Shown in pieces: positions 1 through 10,781 of a stretch of 59,360 bases of DNA. This DNA comes from Mnemiopsis leidyi (Eukaryota > Ctenophora > Tentaculata > Lobata > Bolinopsidae). A program made the position numbers and the translations under genes. Under the pieces are notes generated by a model, which saw only the letters and a program-made list of their open reading frames with translations, did no database searches and was not told where the DNA came from. The stretch spans positions 6,455 to 65,814 of the forward strand of contig JH154836.1 of the NCBI GenBank assembly GCA_000226015.1, read 5' to 3'. Positions within the stretch are counted from its first letter, which is position 1, and each line of letters opens with the position of its first letter.

Positions 1-420
1 TACCATCTAGGTACGAAGTTTACTTTGGTGGAGACTTCAATGCCAAGATTGGAAAGTTAACAGCAGAAGAAATATCATCGGACATTTCATATCATGTTGG
101 AAGGCATGGCATTGGAACTCGGAACAGTAACGGTGAGAGCTTACTAGAAAACAAACTCTTTGTTTGCAACACTGCTTTTCAGCACCCAAGTAGACACATC
201 ACTACAAGAACTGGTTGGTTAAAGGACTATGCTTCATCAGTCCCAAATTCTATGAAACCTGTTTACAGCCAGATTGACTACGTTCTTTGTCGGACAAGAA
301 GTAAAAGGACTCTGTGTAATGCAAGATCTTATGCAGGTGCTTCTCTCAGTTCTGACTACAAAATAGTTGTAGCCACTATTAGTATAGGAAAAGTCTACCA
401 GGTTCATAGAGAAAGACCAA
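1..420 (+). pseudogene. LINE endonuclease domain fragment
   Basis: The +2-type frame starting near base 14 carries the GDFNA motif (N and D contact the catalytic metal in this family). It continues through GRHGIGTRNSNGESLL to an IDYV block and an SDYK block, where intact endonucleases usually have SDH. The final catalytic His is therefore replaced by Tyr, consistent with decay. The domain is truncated at its N-terminus by the window edge. Confidence 0.8.
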
Positions 421-837
421 AACCCAAGTGTTTTAACGTGAGTCGTCTCACTGGGAATACTACCGTTCAGAGAGATTACACAATACAAGTAAACGCCAAA
501 GTGAATGTTGACAGTTTTAAATGTAACAGTGATCCAGCAAATAAAATGCGATCTCTCATGAGAGTAGTTGAAGATACTGCACTTGATGCCGTTGGAGTCC
601 AAAAACCAACAAAAAACCACAAACTAAGTAACGATAGTGTAGTTGTCAGGCTATCTGAAAAGCGATAAGACCTGCGATTAAAGTTGAACCACAACTTTAG
701 CGGTGACAGGTCAAAAATCAGAGCTCAGATTAACAGAGTGCAAAAGGAAATTCAACAAAGACTTAAAGCTCTACAAACCGAAGCAGCTGATCATCTTGTC
801 AACAGTATCAGTTCAACAAATGAATCAAGGCAGATGT

Positions 838-2015
838 TTGAAGCTGTCAGAGAATCAGAGGTAGAGAGTGCTGTCAAGCGTCTCAAGAATAATCGAGCTT
901 GTGGACCAGATGGTGTACCTAATGAACTGTTAAAGTATGCTGGAGAAAATTTCTGCGCTGCTTTTTCTACAATAATAAACCAATGTTTTGAGACGAACTC
1001 ATACATATAGATGCAATTGGGGAAAGCATTCTTACCCCGCTACAGAAACCGGGAAAGCCTATAGGACCAGTGAAAAATCTTTGGCCCCTCAACCTGCTAA
1101 ATGGTATAAGGAAAATTATGTCAGTTATAACACTCGGTCGCATTCAGGAACAAGTAAACCAATACACTGGCCCTTGGCAGTGTGGTTACAAAGCTGGTCA
1201 TGGATGTGCAGACATAGTTTGGAGTCAAAAGATGTTAATCTCGGTTGTTATGAGAAAGCAACGCCATTTTCATAAAATGGGAATTGACATGACTAGTGCT
1301 TTTGACACAATCGAGAGGAGTACCATTTTGAGACTGTTAGAGGATGCTGGGTGTTCAAGTGATGACCTGAGGCTATGCAGGTTATTACTCTCCAGGACAT
1401 CGGTTGTAGTGCGAGTGAATAGCGAAACTTCAACAGCTTTCTTAAGCACTAAAGGTGCTTTTCAAGAAGATAGTTTGTCAGGATGTTTTTCACCTTATCG
1501 CTAGCTGGTGGCCTGAATCAGCTTAGAGTAGTGTAAGAGCCACGCCCTATTATACCTGTTTCAGAGAAAGGCTTGCCTCTAGAATGGGAATATGCCGATG
1601 ATGTTGATTTTTGTGATGAGGAAGAGGATGTGCTAAGAAATCTTCTGCCTGTGTGTACTGAAGTTTTAAGCGAGTGGGGCCTGAACGTCAACGAAAGCAA
1701 AACTGAATTTGTTCACTTGTTTTTAGCTTCGAAAGATGAGATCGACCATGACGGTAAGCCTCTAAAGGACAATGAACCATGGAGATCTAGTAAATCACTT
1801 GGGTCGCTACTTTGCTCGGTAGCTGATATCAAACATAGGATTGTCCTAGCCAACTCGGCCTTTCAAATATACAAAAAGGTTTGGTTAGAGAAATCTAAGA
1901 TTCCTTTGGCTAAAAAACTTATTGTTTACGAGGCCCAAGTTGTGTCAGTCCTATTGTACAACTGTGCTTGTTGGAGTGCACCTAAGAATGTCCTTAACAC
2001 CTTCGCACCATTTTA
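838..2015 (+). pseudogene. LINE reverse transcriptase domain, frameshifted
   Basis: Reverse transcriptase blocks lie in at least three frames: 838-1008, about 1010-1503 and 1573-2015. The finger block ACGPDGVPNELL, the palm Asp in GIDMTSAFDTI and the YADD box are all recognisable. Stops and frameshifts near 1009 and between 1503 and 1573 disconnect them. The homology continues to a C-terminal segment at 2136-2363. Confidence 0.8.
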
Positions 2016-2829
2016 GATATCAAATGGCCAACAGGAAGTATTACCAACAGAGATCTTTATCAGCGTTGCAACACTGTTCCAATCACGGAGCGAGTAAGAA
2101 AAGCAAGATGGACTTTTTTTGGACATGTTCTTCGAATGGATGACAACTGTCCACCAGTTTTAGCACTGAGATTTGCGGTAACATCTGGTGATTTTTACTG
2201 TGGAAGACGTGGCAGACCACGCACTAACTTATTAAGTACAATTCAAGATGATTTAAAAGAATTTAATATCAATCTTAAATCAGTAGAGGATCTAGAAATG
2301 ATTCGTATGATTGCCAGAAATAGATCTGAGTGGAGAAATATGTTTAATTTCAGGCCTTTTTAGTTTGTTTAAGTTTAAACTGAGCTTTTTGGACTCGTTT
2401 TTAAAAGAGTTCTAGGTTTATTGTTTTAAATGTCTTCATGCAGGACTGATTAGCTCTTTGGGAAGTCCACTGGAATACCTTAGAGTTAGATTACAGTGTT
2501 ATATATATATAGATCTCCATGTAGCCTTTTATCTTTATATGGAGAAACTGCTGTGTACCAGAATGTAGAAAATTTTGGCGCAAAGCGCCCCTACTATTTC
2601 GTCAAATTAACTTGTTTCACGTTGTGACCACGCACGCGGCCACGCCGCGTGGAAAATCAGCTTATGAAGATTGATTATGTGCTAAATGAATGTCACAATT
2701 CAAAATTTCAAATTGGTCAACATTATCAATCAACAAAACACTCCCTAGTTATCCTCCAAGGTGAACAAGTTCATAATTCTATTAAACCTCACTCTCTGAT
2801 CTCTCTTGTAGGGTCTTTTCTCTGAGCTC

Positions 2830-3465
2830 TTAAAACTCTGAACAGATGATTTATGCTTGCTGTGACAGCAGTTCTTCATATGACCAAACTGTTTATACTG
2901 ATAGCATTCCATTTACCCCTTGCATTTGTACACTTCATCCAACACAAACTGATTTTGTTTGATGCGTTTGATGTTATTTGCAAACCTGCATTTCAACACT
3001 TGAATCAAACAAAATTATCTCTGATAAGATGGTTGGTTGAGGACATGAGTGTTGTCCTAGAGCACGTTTAATCAAATCAAGTGCATCACTGAAGATGTAT
3101 TTTAGCACCAGGCCATGTCAAGATTTAGACAGATTTAGACAGATTTTAGACAGATTTAAGTGTTTCATTAGAGATGTCCTTCGTTGCAATGAGAGTCTTA
3201 GTCTTAGGAACATCTCACTGCAAAATGCTTATTGATGATGTGCACTACTATTCTCCCCTCCATATCAGTCATAATAGCAGTTTGCTCCTCTGGTGTAATG
3301 TTCTCATTGTCCTCAAGCTCAGGGACTATCATACCCATTTTGATCAGGTGGTATTGAGAGTTGAGACCAATGCAACCAATTTTCAACATTCGCTGTTGTG
3401 ATCCCCAGAGTATCTTTGTACTTGTCACCATTGTTGATAAGATGTAAGGGCACAAGAAAAACACA
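2830..3465 (-). pseudogene. Possible gag-like retroelement debris
   Basis: On the minus strand, 3204-3464 reads openly and looks protein-like (LTPEEQ-type acidic segment). Further downstream, near 2900, a short stretch resembles a CCHC zinc knuckle: Cys-x2-Tyr-x4-His-x4-Cys, with the second Cys replaced by Tyr. Stops and frame changes separate the pieces. This would fit an eroded gag region, but it could be chance. No protease, integrase or LTR was seen. Confidence 0.3.
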
Positions 3466-3992
3466 TCACTTGAGATACATAAAAGAAGCTATATGAGCTT
3501 CAGCTGTCAGGCCGAATCAAAACCTTGCTAAATTGATCTGAATCTTTTAGTTGTTTAGCTTGATAAGGAGTAAGGAGTTAGTCTGTTAGTAGATCACAAC
3601 TTCTCAAGGAAAATGTCTCCTTCACTGAACATTTTGTTCTTCTCCAATGTGTGATGTGTCATTTCAATTATACTTCAAAACTCATGTACCCAAACAGTGT
3701 AGATGCTTAAATGATGGAGAAGAGTTATTTAGTAACATAAATATGACAACAGCCCGTTTACCCTACTCTTATAACAAAGGTACAGCAGATTCATTGGATT
3801 TGTAAAATATCTGGTATTATTTTCACAAAAATTGCTATACATATGTAATTCTGATAACAGCTTCTTCTCTTTGGGCATTAAAAATGATGTGGTCATGTAA
3901 GAAATTCAATTGTGAAATATGTATTGGACTTTTTAGTGTCTAATACAATGTGGGTGCAAATCTCGTCTAAAACTTCCGCCATTTCTCCTCAG

Positions 3993-6900
3993 GTTCACAG
4001 CAAGGTTCAGTGTATATATTCAACAAAGATCATGATGACTCATCCTCTGAAAACGAGGATATTCCATTAAAATCAGTCCGTTCTAGGACCAAGGTAGGAT
4101 GATGATTTATTTGTGCTTATTACTTCTGGTAATAAGTAGTTTTATATTCACACCAGTAAATATATATATGGCCTGAAGGATGAATTCATATCAGTCAGCT
4201 TCATATTCTCTTTAAAAAACGTAATTTTCTATTTTTCATTTTCCCAATATTTCATTTTCCCCCAAAATCTCCCATTTTCAGCAGCCAAAAGAAGAAAAGA
4301 ATGTTCTGGATACCATATCTCACACAGTTCAACCAAGTGATACCCTATCCTCGTTGTCTATCAAATACAACTGCAAGGTTAGTCACATGTATGTCTCTAT
4401 TGCATGAAAGCTGATCATTTTTGTAGGGCGATCCTGTGCCTCTATTTGGAATTGGTTTATGGCATACTGGTTCAATAGTTTTCGTGCACCAATTTATTGT
4501 TTAGTTGTACTTCGGGAGGTAGAATGAACGTTTGGGATTAATTTCTTGTTTCAGTTAGAATTGATTAATTAAGATTACTCAATAGAAACTGGTATAACTG
4601 TCCGATCAAAAACCTTTATAATGATCTTTCTTTTATTAAACTTCATATTATGGCTATGCAACCTCTGCCATTCCCGAGGCTAATAATGATAATATCTAAA
4701 CTACTACATATGGCCTTATTCCAGGTCTCAGCTAGAGTTACTAATCTCAACTTTTTATGTAATTATTTAGGAACTCATGGAAATGTGTTCCATAGTACAC
4801 TTAGACGTTTGGGGATGAAACAACTTGCACGAGTGCATTGCTTTGCTTTGGCTGATTTTCAGGCTGATTATGATATGACATGAATTTCCTAAAACAAAAT
4901 ACCACCCTTATTGGGAGGATCAGGAGTATTTTGGGTCCATGTGTTTCCCAAATTTACTAGTTCCATACCTTACTTCTTACAGTCAATAGTTGTAGCATAT
5001 GGTACATGTGACAGTATTGTCACCTGGAAACCCAGGGTTGTACAATTTGGTGGAGACAAGCCGGAGGCAGTTCCTCATGTGTGTCTCATCGACATTATCG
5101 TTAAAACTGTTTCCGAATCTTACTAGAGATAGTGATGTCTATTTTACGTCTGTTTGATTATTTCTGTACACGTGTAGTTGGTCAAAATCGTACAAATTTA
5201 ATGGATGTATCTAAATTGGATTCAAGACGGAAGAAAACTTTCCAGTTTTTTGCAACATCTCGTTCTTTCCGCTCTTAAGTCGCAACTCGTTTTTTTGAAG
5301 GAATTTCTGCAAATTTTTCACTGTGTGATAGCAATCTCATTGGTCAATTGCTGTCAGCATTTGAAAAGATAAGAAAAGCTTGCATTACCCTCTCGATAAT
5401 GTTCCTCCCAGTTAACACGAATTTAAATTTCAAATGCAACAGTACTATACGTTGCCCATTTGAATAATCGTACCTGTGTGCTACTTGTATCGGAAATGAT
5501 AATGTGGCATTTAGAGGTGGATATAAAGAACTGTGTGCGGTGCAGATGTGTGTACTGTGTGTGTGATGTGTTGCAATGTATATAGTAATGTATTGCATTG
5601 TTTCCTTATCGTGTTAGTGTAGCACAAGGTGCCCTGACGTCAATTGACCTGGTATCTATGTTACTATCCGGTGTGTGAGTTTGCGGAGGTGTGCACGTTT
5701 GTCCAGTTAAGATTCACCAATTAGCGACCAAATAGTTTGCAGTATTTCCGTTATGTTTCCTAAAATAGAATATGTGTACACCTTTTCTTCAATCTTATCT
5801 GTCAGATATTATTATTGGGACTATAGTACTACTATAGTACTACGTTGAGGTAGCATACTCATAAATTAACAGGCACAAAATTTTACAAGATCGAAATATT
5901 GAATATTGAGGTGCAAACCATCGTTTATCTACATGTTTCCTTGGAGGTTTATTATGTGCTAGGTTTATGTGTAGTATGTACTACATGTATATTCTTAAAC
6001 ACGTGTTAGACTTCATGTACTGTGTGTGGTGTAACGTTACGATAATATTTTATTTGCGTGTGCAGTGGTGATCTGGGCCTGATAAAAATTGGGGCACCCG
6101 CTTTTTTGCCGTTCATTGCAGCAAATCGGCTTGTGCAGCAGCGGTAAAATGCGGCAAAACAATGTTCTAATTCATAGTAACACTGGTTAAAGGTGACGAA
6201 AATTATGTAAAAAAGGTGATAAATTTGCCACTATCATTGCAGCAAAACTGCCGGACAAAAAGCCAGTTCCCCCTCCAATCAAGAACATATATGTATGCGT
6301 GTTGAACCTTATTTCTACACAGCCTGTAATCTCAAACAACTGGTGTTAAATGTTATGGTGTGTATCGTGTGGAAAAGAATGTGTTTAATTCTGTGTAAAA
6401 GAACGTGTCACGACTCCTTCGTCCTTAAGGAGTCCTTCAATGTAGTGTTGTTCTGTGTTAGATGAAAGCAGTCACCAGATGAGGGAACTCTAGGTAACCA
6501 AACAAATTGTCACGAACACAACAGCTTTACACTTAGCATAGATTCTTAAACAAAATAATCTAGATATGTAACGGGTGGCTGTATCACTGTTCTACACAAA
6601 CATTCCAGGCAATGTTAACTGTGTAGGATAGCCATGTGATGAGCTATCAGCTAGCTAATACCTTAAAATATGTTTAAATGTTTCCGTGTTGTAAAGAGAA
6701 TTTTGCCAGGTAGTGAAGCGTCCAAGTTTGTTGAATCCTTTACTTTCATGAACATAACCTATCTTTCAAATTGAGAGAAAAAGAAGTTTCGAACAATCAA
6801 ATCTTATGAGACTTAATAATACTCCATGGCTACGTCACGAATATGAAAATACAGGGTGGTTTTAAAATTTATACAGTATAGATTTGGAATTATTGGTTAA

Positions 6901-7833
6901 ACACAAAATTCACTGTTAGTTCCTATGACATACTGTTAGTTCCTATGACGTACTGTTAGTTCCTATGACGTACTGTTAGTTCCTATGACGTACTGTTAGT
7001 TCCTATGACGTACTGTTAGTTCCTATGACGTACTGTTAGTTCCTATGACGTACTGTTAGTTCCTATGACGTACTGTTAGTTCCTATGACGTGCTGTTAGT
7101 TCCTATGACGTACTGTTAGTTCCTATGACGTGCTGTTAGTTCCTATGACGTACTGTTAGTTTTCTTACTTAATAAGTTACAGTCAGAGCGTCATACTTTT
7201 CTTCACTCTGCTAGAATATTCTAGTTGGCTTACATCGGAAAACCGATGAACATTGATTATTGGAAATTCGGAGCAATTTTTTCTGGTCCTGATTACTAGT
7301 CCGGACAAATCTGTGATCCGTTACAGCCCTGTGATTTGCCCTCGGGTACCTCAAGTGAATTTTATCGTCAGGTGTCGGAGCTGAAAAGAGTAAACCATAT
7401 TTGGAATGCCAATGAGTTGTCTGCGCGGGACAGTGTTTTGATACCCATCGTAAAACACAGCCTTCTCTTAGACCAGGACAACAAATGCGAGGAATCGAAA
7501 GAGAAAACTTCACAAACAGTAGACATTAGGACTATAAGTATAAAAAGTTTATCCGATTCCGCTGACACGCAGATGTTCCTTGAACGAATGAACAAGGACA
7601 TAGAAACTTTACTTGCCGCAACACAGGACAAAACTAGAAAGTCATCTTTAACGGAGGTTAAAAGTGCGCTGACTGTTGAACGAATATTTCCTAAGCAAGT
7701 TACAAGTAGTCGCACTGGATCGTCGTTATGTAATAACTATATTTTGATTTTCTTGGCGTTTTGTTTCCTATTTTTGGTTATTCCTCTTACGCTCGTTTAT
7801 TGGGAGGTTATTATGAGTAACGTTGGGAAATAG
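3993..7833 (+). CDS. LysM-domain single-pass membrane protein (LYSMD3/LYSMD4 type), 5' exon not found
   Basis: Three exons join in phase: 3993-4093, 4282-4377 and 7372-7833 (stop TAG). Exon one gives a VYIFN segment followed by an acidic Ser/Glu run, as in the N-termini of LYSMD3/4. Exon two and the start of exon three form one LysM fold: HTVQPSDTLSSLSIKYNCK continuing into VSELKRVNHIW and ending in VLIPI. Exon three ends with a hydrophobic segment (YILIFLAFCFLFLVIPLTLV) and a nine-residue tail, matching the C-terminal membrane anchor of the family. LysM domains bind N-acetylglucosamine polymers in other proteins; the animal LYSMD role is poorly known. The first resolved exon needs one leading nucleotide from an upstream exon with the start codon, which I could not find between 2364 and 3990. 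Intron two is 3 kb and holds a minisatellite. Confidence 0.8.
4378..6910. other. Intron of the LysM gene; no other gene seen
   Basis: AT-rich DNA with stops in all frames. A short perfect palindrome around 5820-5856 repeats the tagtac core. A GTGT-rich patch lies near 5530-5580. No exon-like open segment with acceptable splice sites and family similarity was recognised. Confidence 0.5.
6911..7160. repeat. 20-bp minisatellite, about 12.5 copies
   Basis: The unit tactgttagttcctatgacg is repeated head to tail with almost no divergence; single changes occur only at the last or near-last positions (acg/aca, tac/tgc). It lies in the last intron of the LysM gene, about 210 bp upstream of the final exon. 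Such uniform copies suggest recent expansion. Confidence 0.95.
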
Positions 7834-7994
7834 ATTTTCATGATTCATGGATTCTCCATGATTTTAACGGGTATTATAATTCTTTTTGACACTTAATTTC
7901 TAAAAGTTTATTGGAAATTCTCTTTATTTAGCAGATGGGGTAGTGCTTCAAGTTATCCATGTAGATCCCCAAATCCCCTTTGATTTTATTTGTA

Positions 7995-8000
7995 AATAAA
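7995..8000 (+). promoter_or_regulatory. Candidate poly(A) signal of the LysM gene
   Basis: AATAAA lies 162 bp after the stop codon at 7831-7833, a plausible 3' UTR length. Position is the only support. Confidence 0.45.
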
Positions 8001-8315
8001 ATGCAGGTAAATATTGAATATTATCATCATTGATAAATTTAATGTGAATATGATTAAATTCAAGATAACATCCTTAAATTTTTGTGACTTAGCGAGTTTT
8101 TCTTGGGCTGTTAGCGCATTAAAAGTTGCAGTTAAAAAGTTTATAAGATTCTACTATGCGGACATACAGTCAGGAACTTTCTGGTCTTTACAATTGGTTT
8201 CAAGAAGCGGAATACCCTCTGATTTACGAAACACACGATAAACGTGTTTTCTGGAAGCATGAAGATAAAGACGTTTTCCTCGTCAATTACCTTTAATTAC
8301 TATTGGCGTTATAGA

Positions 8316-8522
8316 GAACGGTATTCGTGGGGAGGTGTCTCAAATTTTAAACCCCGTTTCTCTAAATGTAATGCTTCTACCTTTGTTTTTGGAGGTCAAT
8401 CTGTGTCCATTGGACCATTTGAGAGTATTTCACTACCCACAACTAAGGCAGAGCCAATAAATTTTGAGAAATAAGGTGTTTTGTCATTGAAAATTTGAGA
8501 CTCTTCCCCACGAATACCGTTC
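8316..8522. repeat. Inverted repeat, possible small MITE
   Basis: The arm at 8316-8348 (beginning gaacggtattcgtggggagg) returns in reverse complement at 8490-8522, about 33 bp each with a few mismatches, separated by about 140 bp. The rest of 7834-9086 shows no convincing gene. Confidence 0.6.
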
Positions 8523-9182
8523 CTAATAGTTCATAGAAAGAATCCCTTACTTCACTTCTGTATCAAGTAAGTATATCATCAAGTAAGTTAGCTCAACACG
8601 TTACTCTTTCAGGCTGCAGATCATTATGTCCAGATGAATTGGTTACATTTAAAGTCCATCCAGCGCTGCTTTCGAACTACATTCATCTTTGTAAAGTCAA
8701 AGTTTTTAGCATTCAAGAAAGCCGCGCACGATTCTTTTCACAACAACCATGACTGTTAATTACGTCAGAATTCTACTGTATGCGATACTTTAATTGAGTT
8801 TTTTAAGACTGATTCGAGCTTCAGTAAATATGTAGTATTTTGGTCTGATCATTCATAATTCACATTCCTTGTAAGTTATTTAAAATCCCACAGCGATCCA
8901 ACGAACTAGTAGGTCAACTTCGCTGTGCCAGAGCCACGTCATCTGCGTATCTTTCATTAGACCTTGAAATTTGATTCCATGTGGAAAAAATATGCTCGTT
9001 AATTTTCATAAATTCTTTAATCAACAAACAAATATCAACATGAAACGTGGCTTCGCAACAAACATATCAATGTTAATACACTACACATGTCCAAATTAGA
9101 ATCACATAAAACCACACACACCGTTTTTGTTAAAGAAAACAACAATCTCAACCTGCACCAGAATAACACCGCACTTTGTACC

Positions 9183-10433
9183 ATGTCCAGTATTGTTAGT
9201 ATAGTGTATTTATTGTCTCTCTGTCTGTCTACTTCTGGAAAGTTCTACGTTCCTCTTCTGCCCGGAGAGGTTGTCCGTGTTTGGTGTCGAGGATATGACA
9301 TCGAGTTTGGACGTTGTCGTATCAGGGGTGATACGAGCTGTCACCGCGACTTTACTTTCTCTGACGCAGAACTACCCCTCTCCTTGAGCTGTATCGCTAA
9401 GAGTAGGGAGGGTTGGGAGAGTGTAAGTCTAACAATTGAGGTGGTGCAGCAAGTTTACCAGTTGGAGAATGTTCAGATCAGAGATGATGATGTAGCAAGT
9501 GTTGTGTGTCTTGAAGAAACTGATGTTAAAGTCTTGAAAGACGACCAGATGGAGATCTACCCTATGATGTGGTGGGCCAGTGATACCAGGGGTTCTCATG
9601 CCACTGGGAACATACTAGACACTGAGTACGTGAAACAGAAGTTTTGGACGATACAATCGTATAAGTTGGGACTGGGTGATGTTATTTACTGTAACGGTAC
9701 CAGATTGAGTTATGCAGATCTCCATAATCTAACCAGCAGTACTAACCCCCCAGTCAATAACACGACTTTACCAGTCACTCCTACGGACTCATCTCCCAAT
9801 AATGAAACTACAGTTGACTCTAACACAGACAATACGTCAAACCTTTCCAGAACAATGTTGTTATCAGCTGTAATAATCAGTGTAGTGTTCATTTCATGCT
9901 TAGTGTGTATACCTGTGTTGATATGTTGGAGAAAGCGACATACTCAATCCCAGGACGTAGCTTTACCCCTCAATGACGAGCCCTCTCAACGTCCAAATCT
10001 CCCTGAACATCAGGAAAACAGCTCAGATCGAAGTTCTTACAACCACTACGACGATATAGATCTCCATCCCGGTCCCAGCTCCTACAACTCCAACATCCGG
10101 CTTACTCCTTCCCCGAAACTATGTCCTGTCCAGAACAGGAGGTTTCTCACAGAGGAAAACAGCTGTCCTGAAACGTATAGCTACGCAGTGGTTCGTCGTC
10201 CTCCACTTCCTCCTCCCATATTCCTACCTCCCCCGTCCCTCCATCCTCCTCCCATCACACTGGGCTATAGTCAGCTACATGATCCTCTCCCTGAAATAAC
10301 CCCACCCAGATATAACGTTATAGAGAGAGCCATGGAGTCGGGGAGTAAACCTGATGAAGGACTTCGCTATAACAGACTTGCTAGAGATGGACCTGAGGAT
10401 GTAAGCTTGCAGTATAACGTGCTCATGAAATGA
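9183..10433 (+). CDS. Intronless type I receptor: two Ig-like segments, one TM, tail with ITIM-type tyrosines
   Basis: 416 residues from the ATG at 9183. I preferred it to the in-frame ATG at 9087 because it opens directly into a signal peptide (residues 1-19) and has an ACC context. Ectodomain: residues 30-90 with several Cys, then residues 96-172 with an Ig-like pattern (Cys109, Trp-Trp 130-131, and GDVIYC ending at Cys170). A Thr/Ser/Asn-rich stalk with several N-glycosylation sequons (182-222) leads to a TM helix at about 225-248 and a stop-transfer WRKRH. The 168-residue tail contains LGYSQL (Tyr362), LRYNRL (Tyr396) and LQYNVL (Tyr411), all fitting [ILVS]-x-Y-x-x-[ILV]. It also has YDDI (289), YAVV (334), YNVI (377) and a polyproline run at about 339-357 that could bind SH3 domains. 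Phosphotyrosine signalling is inferred. No named family was recognised. Confidence 0.85.
   Translation: MSSIVSIVYLLSLCLSTSGKFYVPLLPGEVVRVWCRGYDIEFGRCRIRGDTSCHRDFTFSDAELPLSLSCIAKSREGWESVSLTIEVVQQVYQLENVQIRDDDVASVVCLEETDVKVLKDDQMEIYPMMWWASDTRGSHATGNILDTEYVKQKFWTIQSYKLGLGDVIYCNGTRLSYADLHNLTSSTNPPVNNTTLPVTPTDSSPNNETTVDSNTDNTSNLSRTMLLSAVIISVVFISCLVCIPVLICWRKRHTQSQDVALPLNDEPSQRPNLPEHQENSSDRSSYNHYDDIDLHPGPSSYNSNIRLTPSPKLCPVQNRRFLTEENSCPETYSYAVVRRPPLPPPIFLPPPSLHPPPITLGYSQLHDPLPEITPPRYNVIERAMESGSKPDEGLRYNRLARDGPEDVSLQYNVLMK
10260..10430 (+). other. Cluster of ITIM/ITAM-like tyrosine motifs in the receptor tail
   Basis: Four YxxL/I units lie at residues 362, 377, 396 and 411. Residues between units number 11, 15 and 11, close to but somewhat longer than the classical ITAM spacing of 6-8 (variants up to about 12). 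Three of the four have an aliphatic residue two before the Tyr, as in ITIMs that recruit SH2-domain phosphatases. Confidence 0.7.
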
Positions 10434-10781
10434 ACAGTTGTTTATTGGACACGTTTCATCGTCCTGTCGAGAGATAAAATTGTCGGTTTTTTTTCAGATA
10501 AATTTCATTATGATTTATCATTTTTTATCGAGTGTGAAAGTCAACTTTCTAATTTTAAATACACCAACATAACTGTGCCATTATCTCATTCTCGAGCAAC
10601 TAGTATAAAATTACAGATCTTGGAAAATATTCGCATTACACGTGACACCATGAGTTGCTGTGCTTATACTTGGCGTCCAAGATTCCACCCCCGCTACAAG
10701 CTCAACGTGTAGAGTAGCCTGTTTTCTGTTTACTCACTGCTGACATTTCTGGTTTCATTGCTCATCTTCTGTCTCTCTTTC

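Larger units (their letters stand above)
1..2363 (+). mobile_element. Decayed non-LTR retrotransposon (LINE), 5' end cut by window edge
   Basis: Translated pieces read in order as an apurinic-type endonuclease and a reverse transcriptase, the usual LINE layout. The endonuclease part has GGDFNAKIG near base 30, an IDYVLCR block near 275 and an SDYK block near 350. The reverse transcriptase has ACGPDGVPNELLKYAG near 895, GIDMTSAFDTI near 1280 and EYADDVDF near 1590. A C-terminal RRGRPRTNLL block near 2200 is common in RTE/jockey-like elements. The frame changes at least five times and has internal stops (near 667, 1009, 1503, 2015), so the copy is dead. The YADD catalytic box is intact. No poly(A) tail or target-site duplication was recognised at the 3' end. 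The exact clade is uncertain. Confidence 0.9.

Noticed and set aside
4650-4883. Possible extra LysM exon (VSARVTNLN after a good acceptor)
   Set aside because: Only the first residues resemble the true exon at 7372. No LysM end motif follows, and the LysM domain is already complete with the 7372 exon.
6911-7160. CRISPR-like array
   Set aside because: Units are contiguous 20-mers without unique spacers, in a eukaryotic intron; it is a minisatellite.
9087-9182. Upstream in-frame ATG of the ITIM-type receptor
   Set aside because: It would put 32 polar residues before the signal peptide; ATG 9183 has the better context and opens directly into the signal peptide.
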